A stretch of DNA of 64,000 bases from Lojkania enalia (GCA_010094045.1 ML986676.1:1-64000), one strand, 5' to 3'. Positions 23,097-37,170 are shown, numbered from the stretch's first letter. Translations and numbers: made by a program. Notes: generated by a model from the sequence alone, not told the origin.

Positions 23097-25644
23097 GTTG
23101 GGCGGGGAGCGCAGAATTTGGCGGACCTAGCTTGCGACTGGCAGGTAGTTATAAGTTGGCGGGGAGCTCGACCTGGGGAATCGGTGCCCTGGGAGCTAGA
23201 AGCTGCACGGTAATCTGAAGGAGCAGGGAGCACAGTGTTGCACTGTGGCGCTGGTGACATGAGGGGGTCACGCAAGGAATCTCTTTTGTTGACCTCTGCG
23301 TAACGCAGCAGCGCGTAGCACTTCCCGCCTCGGCTTTGTAATTATGCTAATCACGCGCTGTATGTAGCCAGTGAGTGCAGCGGTGAAGCGCACCAATCGC
23401 CATGGTTGAAGGTGTGAAAACAACTCGAATATTCGGGAGGATGAGCAAGGTGCATCATGGGTTCTGGATATTAGCTTTCACCGAGCCCAGTCCCAAAACG
23501 GCACAGCGCGGCAGAGGCTGAGGGTCAAGCACATCCTTCGTAGGTGGCCCCGCCTCCACACCGGATTCTGTTCCTTTTAATTTGTGCACAATGCCTCCAT
23601 GGCGCTGTGGCTTTTCTCTAGGCTAGAGGCAGACTCGATTCGCCTGGGTGCGCTCTGGGCACCTGAACTTCTGCTCTGCCGTTGCTTGCCCCGCTCGGGC
23701 TCTCCGTGGCCAACGGGAAGTCTCTTGGCTACATGGTAGGATTGACGCCCTGGGACTGCTGTTGGAAGAGAAAGAAGAGAAATCCGGGGTCTTGTAAGCT
23801 CATTACCCCGGCTCCATGCATGGCTGTCCTGACGAGCGGTGGACCTGCTCGACTAGGAAAATCTAACGCGTCGAATCTCGTCGCAGTCCGACTACCTAAG
23901 ACCCTAGGTCTTGATCATGGAGGTCTGGATGTAGTAATCGATCTTGGGCTTGCAAGAGTGATAATTTCGGGGTCGTGGGAGGAGTCGATGTCGCTCGACA
24001 TTTTCTTGAAATATCCAACTCATGTTTCGAGCTCCCTCTCTTCCCATCCCACGAATATCCCTGGAACACGAGGGTGGGAGAGGTACATAGCGCATCTTCG
24101 TGCAATGAATAGAAGGCAGCTGAAGACTCCCGTCATCTCTTCACCGGAGCTGTGACAAAGTATCATTGACGGGAACGCTTAGCATCGTCGCATTTGCAAT
24201 CTCTTTCCAGCGTTTCCCCGATGTTACGGCCAAGGCCGTTAAGAAGCGAAGCGGCGTTCTTGGAGTCAATGCTTTTCGAGTCAAGCGTGTTTACTTTCCT
24301 TGACAAACGGCGCAGCCTTCTCGGCCGGGCTTCTTGGTCAACGTCTGTGAACCTCTTCGCCAGGCTTGTTTGGACCTAAGTGGAGAGCCTCTGGGGGCGC
24401 TGAAACGTGACCGTATACAGCCCAGGCCGACAGCCTGACGTCTTGCGGGCTTACGACAGGTGGATTGACCCTCGCGCGAGTCGCCATTTGATGACTAGAG
24501 AGAAAGAAAAAGCTTGCTCGAGGCTGAGGATGCAACCGGGTGGTCTGTCGTGGTCCGACGACTGGGGGCCTGAGAATGTGGATGTGGGTGCCCGAACGCG
24601 CCTTCCCGCCTCCACTAACGCTCTTACTCCATGTGGCAGCGCCTTGCGAAATCGGATCTGGGGGATTGCTCGCGTGTGCTGACGCCGCTATCTAGCACTC
24701 TCACGCCGGGACGGTATATAGCAGACATCAGCAATCAAAATAATGATGCGGACTTCTAGATTCCACACTCGTTTGATAAAGAAGTGATGTGACTGACTAA
24801 GCATGAGGATCCATTTCTCTCCAAACCGGCACTCCGATGTCTGTGATTGAATTCTACAACGTGCTAATTCGTACTCTTGACATGCCATTAAAGGAACACC
24901 TACAATTAACTATCTAATAGCCCTTCAAAAGCTCCTCAATAGTTCCTCAATAGTTCCTTAATAGTATCACATCTCGTCTCGAACTCATGCACATATAACT
25001 CCGGCCCCTGCCATCACCATGCAAGCCCTATCCCATACCAGCAATGATTTCCTCTCACTTCAGACGTCCGACTCAACTCCCCACTAGCTCCAGCTAGCTC
25101 TACTTTACCCAGTCTCTACGTGATTCCCGCTCCACAAATAAACGCAGGGACTAGGCGAGTTCCTGCTCATCGATCTACTAGCGTAATTCATGCTCAATTC
25201 GCGACCCCTTCGCTTTAACATGCTAATGGAAATCTCCGAAGTGTATAATTTAATGGCAAACATAGGCATAGTTTCATGCACCACATGTTTCGGTGTATAG
25301 GTCGCAAGAGTAGAGGACGCGGGGGAACGATCACGTAGAGTGTTATTCTCGCAAGTTGTATACACTACATATCTATTCGCCGGGCTCTATGGTGTCAATA
25401 CAAGGCATTCTGGTCGGAGCACTATTTGCATCAAGTGTGTCTAATGCACCCCGTACAGCGTCGGCACGAGATTTTTCACTCATTCTAGTCTTCAATTCTC
25501 GGAAAACCTAATACCATTCCCCAAATCCAGCGCCACACTACCCCGCATAGTGCCCAAACGCTCCAGAGCACATACCGGAAGACGCTGCTCACACCATTTG
25601 CCCACCTGAAGTATCCTCATTCCTATCCATGTTCCAGATATCGC
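23097..25644. other. gene-free interval
   Basis: 2.5 kb between the transporter start and the SPC3 stop. The part next to the transporter is presumably promoter. Frames such as plus 23682-24155 have no recognised motif. A short tandem of TAGTTCCTCAA-like units occurs at about 24938-24962. Confidence 0.5.
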
Positions 25645-26517
25645 TCACGACGGCCGTTTCCTGATAGGCTGCTCCCCGCCGGCCTCGAGCCTGTGTCCCT
25701 CCTTGCCCTTCTCGGTGCCCAGATCCTCCGCCTTCTTCTTCGCGCCGATCTCCGGGAAATCGAATTTGGCGCTCACGCCGCCCTTGAGCGCGTTCCAGAC
25801 GCCGAAGTCCACCTTATTCTGCCATGTTAGCGCGCCGACCCAGGGCTGGACGTTCCAGCCCAGTTCCAACACTACGTCTGTCCTGTTCTGTAGTTTGCCC
25901 GAGATGTCGGTGATTTGGTATTTGGGCCGATGGTTGTTGAGATGCAGTTCGCCGCGCGGATACGGCGAGTCGATATTTTCCTGGTTCTTGGATTTCGATT
26001 TTTTGGACTTGGATTGCGGTTTCTTGGGGTTGGGGTGGATGTAGTGGTTTTGGTGTTTTGGCGCTGACGACGAGGGCAGGATGGCATCCCAGATTATTGC
26101 TTCAGACGGTGGTTGACCGGGTTTGCTGGAGGGGTATACGGCTTTTAGGTAGAGAAAGACTTGCTTTGTGTTCCAGTTGAAGAGGGTGGAGAGGTCTGTT
26201 GGACGCAATTAGCGGACGCTCGAGAAGTCGAGGGACGTAGATGGGATGTACCTGTGTCCAGATCGAACTTGATGTGAGCATACTCCTCCTTCTTGTAGCT
26301 GTAGTAGTGCGGTCGGCCTCGCACTCTGTGCTCGTTCTTAGCATTTGTCTTTCACGTAGGGTTGTGTATCGTACACCTGGACATTACGAAGCTTAACACT
26401 TGCAGAAGGGAATTGCGGGTTGATGAAGCTAGAGAGCGCAATTACCCCCGCAACACAAAAAGCTACCGTAGTAAAGAATCCAAATACATTCTGCACTCGG
26501 ACTACCGCTGAGTGCAT
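25645..26517 (-). CDS. SPC3: signal peptidase complex subunit 3 (Spc3/SPC22)
   Basis: Essential ER membrane subunit that assists the catalytic subunit in cleaving signal peptides. Exons are 26517-26375, 26325-26252 and 26195-25645 (255 aa). Intron 1 is 49 bp and uses the GTACGA donor after GT, restoring NVQVVRGRPHYYS. An alternative GTGTAC donor two bases earlier breaks the frame. Intron 2 joins ACA G to AC CTC, giving DLSTLFNWNTKQVFLYLKA. The protein has a short cytosolic N-terminus and one membrane helix (about 10-33). The lumenal domain carries conserved DLSTLFNWNTKQ, DISGKLQNRTDVVLELGWNVQPWVGAL and a Lys-rich insert (about 135-155). The C-terminus after FPEIG is a charged tail. Confidence 0.92.
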
Positions 26518-26930
26518 GTTGGGCAGGTGGTAGTTGAAAAAGCTTTGGGGAATGCGGGTGCGGAGCTCATCCTAACACGTTTCGGGCGCCACAAAGTTAG
26601 CCCTATGGAACTCGCGCCAAGTTGGAAGCTTGGCAGTATGGGAAAAGTGTAATGAATTTTGAAGACACATCGCATTTCGTGAGCTCATTCGACAAGCTCG
26701 CTCCATTTCATACGCTTTTATCTTTCCTCTCTCTAACATTGAAATGAGCCGACTAGTCAGAAGATAACTAGCAGAAGTGTCGTTGAGATCACCAAAGCTA
26801 TCTCTAACAGAAACAGAAATATCATATGTTAAAATCGCCCATCTAGACTCTACCTAAAGACATAGGAAGAAGAAACATCACTACGGGCCTCGTTCTGTAG
26901 CATATGTATGACACGCCACTAATGACTAGC
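26518..26930. other. SPC3 upstream / XRN1 3' region
   Basis: About 410 bp between tandem minus-strand genes: SPC3 promoter on the left, XRN1 3' UTR on the right. No gene seen. Confidence 0.6.
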
Positions 26931-29900
26931 CTACTGCTGCTGTTGAGATGCAGCACCACCTCCCCTGGGTACGCCGCGACCGCGGAAACCTCCCCGTCCC
27001 CGGCCACGACCTCGGTGACTTCCACGTGCATCTAAGCTAGGTGGGGGGGGTACATTGGTGTATGGCTGTGGGCGGAAGTTCGGGTTGTTCTTGATTACCC
27101 CCTCAGTAGGATCGTTCATATCCGTCACTGTGAAGCCACCCCTATTCGCTGCAGGTCTTCCTCGGCCTCTAGGAACGAAGCCGCCATTTCCGCGGGCATT
27201 CTCGTTCGTGGAACCGTTCGACTGTGCGCGTGGCCCAAATCCACCTCGGCCTCGTGGTGTCCCACTATGGATGGGAAGCTGCTGTTGCACCTGGGCACCA
27301 TTCTGCACATGCCCATTTCCACGCGGCGCCATACCTCCACCTCGTCCTCCACGCGGGGTTCCGTTGGTGTTTCCACCTCCAAAGGCTCCCCTATAAGAGC
27401 TGCGAAGAGGTGGAGGCGCATGTGCTGGCACAAGTTGAGGGCCATTCGGTATCCCATAACCACGAGCAGTCAGAGGCTGGGAGCTCGACTGAGGTCGCTT
27501 GGCTGCGCCTGCAGTGGAGTACGAAATGACTTGCTTATCTGTTAAATTAAGTACTGCTGTGGCTGGGACTGTAGAACCCCTGAATGGAGAACAACGGTCG
27601 CCTAGTGTAGTCCCACTCATGTAAGTCGCGTCGAAGACCACATCTAACAGGACCGCCCGAGCCGTGCGTGTTTTGCCAATGACGGTGCCTATCAACCCTA
27701 TAGGTACTCTGCCAGAGTCCTGGACGTAAACGATCCGGTCACCGAGACTGAACCTTTGATTTCCAAGACGCTGCTCGGCGTCTGATGGTTTCAAAAGGGC
27801 GCTCCTAGGGACACCAGCGATCTTCTTGTTTTCGACGTCTTGAGTCAAAGGGGAATTAGCATCAGCAGCTTGCTCGATCAGCTTGACTGTATCAGAGTCA
27901 AGTTGTTCCGCATCCAAAGGAACCCTCTCGAAACTCTTCGATTCAATCTCCTTTAACCAGGCTCCAATCTCCTTGACCTTTTGCTTTGCGATGTCTGCAG
28001 GATAGAAATCCGTGTCTTTCCAATTGTCTCCAGACGGGTTACTGATGATTCCGGCAATAAACTCGGGGAATTTGATCATATATTGCGAAATAAGATCAAT
28101 CGCCTTCTGACTATACTCCCAGCCGTTCTCAGGCTTCCTAGAATAACCCAGGACCTTTTGCTTCTTGGCCTCGAACTTCAAATTCAGACCGAGATTCAGC
28201 GTGAGACCGCTTGAGCTGACCTTAAAAGCAGACGTAATTTTAGAGAGGGCCAATGGAGGCATACTGAGCTGACGAGCCACAACATATGATGGATAGTATG
28301 GAGTGAGCTTGTCGGCATTTCGGACAACTTCGCGCCCAAACTCGGGCTCCGGTCGGCGCTGTCTAGCGACCATGATCTTGACCTTGTTGCCATTAACATG
28401 AGCTATAACCTGCAATGGTCGACCATAGGCGTAATCTCCAAGATAAAATGCCCGCGCACCTTCCGGGAATTCCTCCTCAATAGGTAATGCGTCCTGTTCC
28501 AAGAACCGTGGATCTTCGCTGATAACTTCATCAACAATAGTCTGAGTTGCATACTCAGACTCTAGGCCAGGGATTGCTGCATACTCCTTGACGGTGGCGC
28601 CTTCGTCGGTCTTTCTCAGGCCTTTAAGCATCTCGACGTGAACTAAAGATTCTACCTGACCGATGATCATACCTAGGCGCTTGCTATATGTGTTCTCGAT
28701 TCGATCCGCCCTCCTCTTAAAATTTTCTATTTCTTTGGGACCATGCGGAACAGCAACTGGTGGTCCGCTTTCAGAGAGGACATAATCAAACAGCTCATCA
28801 GACACCCTAATAACTTTGGCTTCTTGCAAGAATGGATAACCCACATGGACCGCATTGCCTAGCTTTTCTTTTGCATATGCTGCCGATGTGCGGGATTCTG
28901 TGTCCAAGAGCGTGATAATCATGCTTTCGTTTCGGCTATCCTGCTGGAAAACATTGACACCAGCAAAGTCCAACTTACCGTAGAAGGGTAACACCTTCAA
29001 GCTCGGAAATCCTGCAAGGGATGATGCACCCAGCTTGACGCCATCCATCAATCCAACGTACACCTCCAAACCTTCCATGGTGGGAAGCTCGAAGATATTT
29101 TCGATGCAACGGCAATGAGGCAGATCAGGAAATATTCCTGGCAAAGACGATGGGTAGATGTAGTCGAGATCCGGGGAATATGTGAACTTTAGCGAGACTC
29201 CAAATGAATTCCGGGCCTTTTCGTCCTCTGTAAGTAGTTGTTCCTTTGTCGCCATTGCCTTGAGGAGCCTATCTTCTTCAATGAATGGAATCTTCACAAC
29301 AGCCTCCCAGTCCATCTTCTTGCCATTCATGTCGAGCTCAAAGTCTCGTGGATAGAAGTCAATGATCGGGGACTCTTTGCTTGTCATCAGGTCATGGTAT
29401 GCGACTGGTACTATCTTCTTGCTTCGGTCTGGCAGAACACCCATCAGCTGCTGGAATGGCTTGAAGGGTTGTCCAAGAGTGAAGTTTATGTCCGCTTTCA
29501 GACCCTTCGTAACGTCTGATATCATTGGAGAATAATGATAGCGATAGAACCATGGCCATGAGGCAACCCCGCGGTAGTAGTAGTAGAGGACCCATTGAAG
29601 ACCTTGAACATAATTTTCTGTCAATTTGGTAAGTTCTTCATCATTGGTCCGGTCCCAGCCAAACTTGGTCATATAGTATTGATTCTTCCAGGACTGGAAT
29701 TTCTCGTCGTACTTCTTCTTCATTGCGTTTTGTGCTTCCTCTGGAGAAATATCCACCACTTTAGCGTTCTCGTACTTTTGAAGAACGCGAAGAATAGCCT
29801 TTCGTGATTCATCATATTCGCTTTCCTCATCATCCGGCTCGAGGTTCTCGTCAGGGAGCTTCGGAGGGAAGGATAACCGAAGGTGCCTATCTCCATCATT

Positions 29901-31283
29901 AGTCTGCACAGTTTTCCACTGCAAGTGGAGACTGTCGGCAAGATCTTGGACAAACTTCCGATCTACTGCCTTGAGAGACGTTGGAAGGTCGTATGGGGTA
30001 GTATCTTTCGTGTCCAAATGTTTCGCCACAAAGTTCTTAATCTTTAAGAAGATCTCTCGTTGCTCAGTAGACAATACTATCGTTCCACGCTTCTTCGTCC
30101 GCTCCATGACATCTTCCTTTTCTAGCCGCTTACCCTTGAACCAAGCGGCATCCGCGTTTTCCGACTCGAAGTGGCGGTACTCGACATGCGATAGCTCCTC
30201 AAGGAGAAGTGCCAGCCTCTCCATGTTAATTACACCTCCTTCATTTATGTAACCTTTAGTCTTGGGCAACACTGTTTTGTATACGTTGAACATCAAAGCC
30301 AACGCGCCTTCGTTGATGTGCAAATGGGGAAGATTCGGTAGAAAGTCGTTGCCAACAAAGAACGCCATGAGAATGAAATCATCAATAACACGCTCCATAT
30401 CGAACGGAAAGCTGAGGGCACCGGGCTCCTCCAACTCCTGGAATTCTAATTCCAAGTACTCGCGTACAATGCAAAGATGCATAAGGTAGAAGTTTTGATG
30501 CTCCAGCTCTTTTGACTTCTTCTGGCTTTGCCGTCCAAATGTGACTTCTTCACGTAGCAAAGAGAAATGCGGATCGTGACTTAATAGACCAAGCATAATC
30601 AAATCGGCATCAAGACCGTACAAACAATGTCGGCGATTCGGATCGTAGCCGGGCTGGGACTTGGCCTGCCGAATATACTCCATGATCTTGTGTTCGCCTT
30701 CTCCCGGAACTTCGTGTCCGGAGAGTACAACCTCAACGCCCTGCCAATCCAAATCCTCAGACACCTTCTTGTTTATGAAATATTTGAGTTGTTGGGTGAG
30801 TTTCGCCATGAACTCCGTTCCAGGAGTAATGCAATTGCTGTCGAACGCATCCTCCTTGGGCATTTCAACGCCTTCGGAAATAGCCTTTTCTCGAGCCTTT
30901 TCAGCATCGAGGGCGGTCCGGAATCGTCGTGCACGCTGCTGATTCATTTTGGCGCGTGGGGCGACACCGTCGATGGCCATGAAGAAGAGCTTCTTCGGCT
31001 TGATCTTGCCAAAGAGATGCTCGATATAGTTAAAGATAGCGATGAACATCTTATCTTCAGTCATGCGGAACGTGGGAGAATCGGAGTCTTTGTGGGTACA
31101 GTTATGAATGATCCCGTTCATGTCCAGCTGTCCAAGCCACAGTCAGTCAATCTACGCTAATCCGCGATGCGGGCAGCTACACACATAAAGACAGTCGAAC
31201 TCGGGAATTCGATTCTCGGCAATAAGCTGAGAGATGGCGGGATACCGCTCGGACATCCATCGAAAGAATTTCGGAACGCCCAT
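26931..31283 (-). CDS. XRN1: 5'-3' exoribonuclease Xrn1/Kem1
   Basis: Cytoplasmic exonuclease that degrades decapped mRNA. Exons are 31283-31185 and 31127-26931 (1431 aa), with a 57-bp intron joining CLY to LDMNG in phase 0. The N-terminus MGVPKFFRWMSERYP is the invariant XRN start. Catalytic acidic residues appear in DMNGIIHNC, FMAIDGVAPRAKMNQQRARRF, GEGEHKIMEYIR, GLDADLIMLGL and FVGNDFLPNLPHL. The middle of the protein contains the PAZ/KOW/SH3-like regions of Xrn1, including GDRIVYVQDSGRVPIGLIGTV at about 1130-1155, which separates Xrn1 from nuclear Rat1. The last 170 residues are Gly/Arg-rich with many RGG/RGRG motifs, likely arginine-methylated RNA-binding sequence. It lies head-to-head with HAT2. 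Confidence 0.97.
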
Positions 31284-31763
31284 GGCGACTATAGAAAAAT
31301 GAGAATATCCTATAGATGATGATGGAGCTGAACTGAAGCGATGGCAACAAGAGGCAACGCTGGTCTATTTCGGGTGGGGGAAGGGAAAGAGAAAAATAGA
31401 GAGTGAGAGTGTTCGAGAGAGCGCACACGGCGCTTGGGTGTGAGAGGCGCAGTAAGGTAGGGAGGTTCTCGACACTGAGGTCTTCGAAGAGCCAGGAACA
31501 GGCAGGGTCGGCGGGCGATTAAGCTTCCCCAAACGCCAAGAGGCTAGTTGCAGCTGCTGGAATTGCATCACGTGCTGGGCAGCGCGTGAACCGCGGACGT
31601 GAGAGGCGCGTCTCGCTTGAATTGACTTCCGTATAGCTCCAGCAATTGGGTTACCAGACACTCTCAACACCCACATCACCTTCCTCTGCGGAATTTCACA
31701 CACCAGCCCACGACACTTCGTGAACTTTCCAAGCAGACATCGCACCTCAGTCGGCCGGTCACC
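31284..31763. promoter_or_regulatory. shared XRN1/HAT2 divergent promoter region
   Basis: 480 bp between two ATGs pointing away from each other. Any core promoters and 5' UTRs of both genes must lie here. Sites were not resolved individually. Confidence 0.6.
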
Positions 31764-33218
<1,455 letters not shown>

Positions 33219-34017
33219 CCTCTCCCACATCTTTCATGCGAAAGGCTGATTTGTTTGACGTTTTTTAGATTGATCGTGTTGCATTGCAGGTCGTCGACTC
33301 TACTTCTATTCGTCAGCAAGAAGAAACCGTACGACAGGCAGCAGTTCAATCTAAGCCTGAATGTGATCCCGCATCTAAATCTTACCATATGCAAAGGCCA
33401 AGTCAGATGGGCGCTGGATCAACTAGAACTTCTTCAATGATACCTCCTCCACCATGGTTCAATCATTAAAAGGATCCACAATGGAAATTGGCGTCAGGAG
33501 TATTATATCACGGGAAATATATTTATTCATTAGCTGCCTTTTGCAGACAATCGTCAATTTGTAGTGCAACTATGAACCAATGGAATTGTGGCTGCGCTCC
33601 ATCTCGAGAGTGGAATGCACTGATATAATTGACTTGTGCAGTGGTGTTATACGTCGCCATTTCCTCCTTGTCCGTCCTGATGAGTCATTACACCCAATCA
33701 ACTACAAACTGAGATTGTTTTAATTAATTGCCATAGAAATTAAACTCAATTGATATGATAAGTCCTCAATTTTCAGCCTCGGAGCCTAAAATGAGCTATA
33801 CGATAACCTAGCGATATAAACACCAACACTACATTTGACTCGACACATCATGTAGACATGTAGCCAGAATACCGAAGCTATAATCACGGAAGTCAATCAC
33901 ACACTGTACCTAATACTGCGCGCCTCCCCAAGTCCCAGCAAACAAACACGAGCTGGTCTGGCAGAGCTAAACTCTAGGTACCCCTCACCCCACCATCCTA
34001 CCACCTCAAAGCTCAAA
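33219..34017. other. intergenic between HAT2 and YIH1
   Basis: About 800 bp with HAT2 3' region and YIH1 promoter. Only 60-residue frames occur, with no recognisable content. Confidence 0.6.
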
Positions 34018-34884
34018 ATGACCACCAACTCCTCCCTCGCTGACGAAACAACATCCATAAACTCCATCTACGATCACGATACTCTCTCACTATGCTCCGA
34101 CAGCGCGAATATATTTAGTTTGCGCCTCCCGTACCTTGCATCAATAACCCTGCGCATCGAATTCCCGAATGAGTATCCGGAGAAGCCGCCGAGGATATTG
34201 GGGACGGAAAGCGTAGGGGAGGGAATCGGGAAGGGCATTGGGCAGCAGGTTGTCGGGATAGTAAGGCGGGTTTTAGAACGGGTATTTAGGGAAGGGGAGG
34301 CTTGTATTTTCGATTTGTTAGAGGAGTCCAGGGAGGAGATTGAAAAGGCCGAGGAGCAGGGCACCCTGCGTATCCACGACGAGCACGACAACGCGCCTCC
34401 GCAAATCGCAGAATCAGCATCAGCATCGTCGGCAGCGTATGAGGATGTAGGGCCAGAGCCCCCCTGGATCCTCGCCCCCCCTGTCACCGAGAAGAAATCC
34501 GTCTTCTTGGCTAGAGTCGCGCCGGCTACGTCGCCCGCGGTCGCAAAGCGGTATATTCGGCATCTACTGGCTACGGACAAGAAGGTTGCGAGGGCGACAC
34601 ACAATATTACAGCCTGGCGAATACGTGGGGCGAACGGGGCGTCATATCAGGATTGTGATGATGATGGGGAGACGGCGGCTGGAGGCAGAGTTCTGCATCT
34701 AATGCAATTAATGGATGTCTGGGATGTCATGATTGTGGTCACGAGGTGGTATGGTGGTGTGCTCTTGGGCCCGGATCGGTTTCGGATCATTAATAGCGCG
34801 GCGAGGGAGGCCTTGGTTTTGGGGGGCTGGAGTGAGAAGGGAAAGGATGGTGGAAAGGAAGGGGGGAAGAAGGGGAAGAGGTAA
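34018..34884 (+). CDS. YIH1: Yih1/IMPACT-like RWD protein
   Basis: Single-exon 288-aa protein with an RWD domain (about 1-105) and a C-terminal ancient IMPACT/UPF0029 domain (about 160-272). Yeast Yih1 competes with Gcn2 for Gcn1 and so dampens the amino-acid-starvation response. The RWD end shows INSIYDHDTL and IEFPNEYPEKPPRI, containing the usual YPxxxP pattern. The IMPACT domain shows KKSVFLARVAP, ATHNITAWRI, the acidic DCDDDGETAAGGRVLHLMQ and VVTRWYGGVLLGPDRFRIIN. The acidic DDDGE and TRWYGG motifs are diagnostic. The tail is unusually Gly/Lys-rich. The segment between domains (110-155) is disordered and Ala/Ser-rich. Confidence 0.9.
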   Translation: MTTNSSLADETTSINSIYDHDTLSLCSDSANIFSLRLPYLASITLRIEFPNEYPEKPPRILGTESVGEGIGKGIGQQVVGIVRRVLERVFREGEACIFDLLEESREEIEKAEEQGTLRIHDEHDNAPPQIAESASASSAAYEDVGPEPPWILAPPVTEKKSVFLARVAPATSPAVAKRYIRHLLATDKKVARATHNITAWRIRGANGASYQDCDDDGETAAGGRVLHLMQLMDVWDVMIVVTRWYGGVLLGPDRFRIINSAAREALVLGGWSEKGKDGGKEGGKKGKR

Positions 34885-35330
34885 TGTGTGGTTTGGAAAT
34901 TCCTCGATCGGATCTGTGGTGTAGAAAGGAGGTTGCGGGTATTTTATCAACTAGTATAGACTAACCTTGTAGAAGGTTTAGGGAGAGTTGATCAAGGGTC
35001 TATATGGTTTTGGCCATATAGCTGGTGAACTGTTTGCAGAGATTTTATAGTCCTTTACCAGGGTGTGGTATTCTCTCTCAGACCGAGTAAACGGGACAAA
35101 TGGTGTGGATCAAGGTATCTCTAAGAATTGAGCGTATAGTGCGCATTCGACTAATAAATACTAGATAGATACTTGAGTTACCAAAGCCCAACACTTGCTC
35201 CTTTATCGGTATTGCCTGCCATATACCCATATGTCGCATTAGGAAGTACTGTGATCTCTAGAGATGTTGCATTGTAGTTGCAGAGGTATTGAGTTCGACT
35301 CTCTAACAATGGCCAAGCAACCCTGTTCTC
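34885..35330. other. convergent 3' interval
   Basis: 446 bp between the ends of YIH1 (plus) and the next minus-strand gene. A tRNA B-box-like GAGTTCGACTC at about 35290 has no matching acceptor stem. No gene seen. Confidence 0.6.
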
Positions 35331-36713
35331 CTACTTCTCCATTCCACATAGCTCATCCAACTTTCTAGTCACCATATCAATATCCTCTTCTTGTGGTCGG
35401 CCCTCCTTTGGCAAGAAGAAGCCCTTATCCTGAAAATGCTTCCTTGGAATCGGGACATTCTTCCCCGTATCCTCATACACAAAGCCACACATCACAAAGT
35501 CTAGAAGATACCTCTCGAGATGGAGTTGCCGTCGTAGACCTTCAAAGATGACCAGATCAACCGCCGATCTCATTGGCTTTCCCTCCCAGTGCCAGCCCTC
35601 CCGTCTCAAGACCCCCCACTCCTCTTCTGGAATTCCATTCTCCACTTCATCATTAAGCCCAGGGTGGGCTTCAAGATCCAACTCAGACCTAAGATAAGTC
35701 CTAATCACCATTTCCTCAAGATCATCGTATTCCATTGACTCCTCTCCAACCAATAGATTCCTCAATCTACTCAGAGACTTCTGAGTAAGCAGCAGATGCG
35801 ACAATGCGCAAATCCCCTGTCCCTGAACCGGACACGAGAAGTGCATATCGAGTTTGATGAGGAAGATATGGAAACGGAAAATATCGCCATTCGTCCAGAC
35901 ACTCCTATCGCGCAAGAACGCCTGGCGAGCCATCTGATATCGCTGTTCCATTAGAAGCCAGAACTTCATCAGCGTCACATTCGTACCGGGCGGTACACGG
36001 TGCCCTTCGAGCGCTAGCCGAAAAACAATCTCTTTCACGACCTCATCGCGGAATAGGACCATGTTCACCCAGCGAAAGGAAGGAATATCGCGTGCGAGAT
36101 GGGACCGGTCATCCATGGGTTTCAGCATTGGGTCTGATATACAGAGATCGTGATAAAAGACCCAATTAAAGATATGAGCAGCCTCCGGAGCATGATATTG
36201 TGCGTAGTCGTGGATAATTGAGACACTGTATCGGTTCAGGCGGTAATGGAATTCCTTGTCGATAGCGTATAGATCCATGAATGCCTTTGGTGGGAGGCAC
36301 ATCGCAAACTGGAAGAAGAGATTCGGGTGGCGGAGGATCGCTTTGAAGATATTGAATGGTCGGCCTAGAGTCCTGGGAGCAGGGTCGTCTGGCAATCCTG
36401 GAATTGTTGAAATCCATAATGGACTGGGATGACGATGATGGTCACGGTGGATGACTTGGGGACCTGCAATGACTTTGGGGGCGGCAGCCTGTTCGTCGTC
36501 CACTTTTTCTGTGTCGCTCCTCGTACGTTTGTTTTTGCCCTTAATGGAAGCCGGATTGCTAGTTGTCTCGCTTCGTGCTGCTTCTAGAGGGGACCATAAA
36601 GGGGTGAGGGTTGCGCCGGTCAAAGGTGTTGGTAAGCCATGCGAGAAGTAAGCTGTTGCAGTCTGCGACGCTGGCAGGCCATCGATGTCGTTCTCATTTC
36701 GTCGATTCGCCAT
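35331..36713 (-). CDS. uncharacterised 460-aa fungal protein
   Basis: An intact single-exon frame of 460 codons that I do not recognise by name. The first 110 residues are polar and Pro/Ser/Thr-rich with a KGKNKRTRSD basic patch. The rest is a compact helical-looking domain rich in Trp, His and Arg. Notable stretches are FNIFKAILRHPNLFFQFAMCLPPKAFMDLYAIDKEFHYRLN, DIPSFRWVNMVLFRDE, WLLMEQRYQMARQAFLRDRSVWTNGDIFRFHIFLIKLDM and RSAVDLVIFEGLRRQLHLERYLLDFVMCGFVYED. The LPPKAFMDLYAIDKEF segment resembles the start of an F-box-like helix pair, but that is a guess. The long frame, natural codon use and globular composition make it a real gene. Confidence 0.8.
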   Translation of the reverse strand: MANRRNENDIDGLPASQTATAYFSHGLPTPLTGATLTPLWSPLEAARSETTSNPASIKGKNKRTRSDTEKVDDEQAAAPKVIAGPQVIHRDHHRHPSPLWISTIPGLPDDPAPRTLGRPFNIFKAILRHPNLFFQFAMCLPPKAFMDLYAIDKEFHYRLNRYSVSIIHDYAQYHAPEAAHIFNWVFYHDLCISDPMLKPMDDRSHLARDIPSFRWVNMVLFRDEVVKEIVFRLALEGHRVPPGTNVTLMKFWLLMEQRYQMARQAFLRDRSVWTNGDIFRFHIFLIKLDMHFSCPVQGQGICALSHLLLTQKSLSRLRNLLVGEESMEYDDLEEMVIRTYLRSELDLEAHPGLNDEVENGIPEEEWGVLRREGWHWEGKPMRSAVDLVIFEGLRRQLHLERYLLDFVMCGFVYEDTGKNVPIPRKHFQDKGFFLPKEGRPQEEDIDMVTRKLDELCGMEK

Positions 36714-37170
36714 AGTTGTATGACTAGATCAGAGAGCAAAGAAGGGAATGGTGGTGGAAAGTAGACAGGGTTTTGAGGGAAGGTGAGCATTTGAAAGTGG
36801 GAAAAGTCATTTTGTGTGAAAATGTTGTTGCAGTCAACACAATAAGCTCAATAAGAATACACATTAACAATAGGCCAGCATGGAGGAGCAGGAACTCGCT
36901 AAGTTAGATGGAAAAAGTTTTCCCGAGCCGGTGCAGTGAAAGTGTTCGCCGCCGGCCAGTGGAATATAGATTATAGTGATGATAGCCTAAGATGCCGGTG
37001 AGGGGGACAACGCCGAAAGCCTGTTGAAGGCTGCATATGCATGAGCTCTAATGCCAGGATAAACCGAAAATGACCGCCTATCTCATCAGTGGGTGAACAC
37101 CATCGTAACGCCTTTTCCAAGCCCTCGTTCGCGTCATAGATCATAATACACAAAAGAATGGAGAATCGGC
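36714..37170. other. interval between two minus-strand genes
   Basis: 457 bp holding the promoter of the 460-aa gene and the 3' region of FOL2. No gene seen. Confidence 0.6.

Noticed and set aside
23682..24155. 157-codon plus-strand frame in the 23-25 kb gap
   Set aside because: No hydrophobic pattern or motif typical of a domain; overlapping frames exist on the other strand.
35283..35315. tRNA B-box-like GAGTTCGACTC
   Set aside because: The T-stem has a mismatch, and no D-arm, anticodon arm or acceptor pairing is found about 70 bp upstream.
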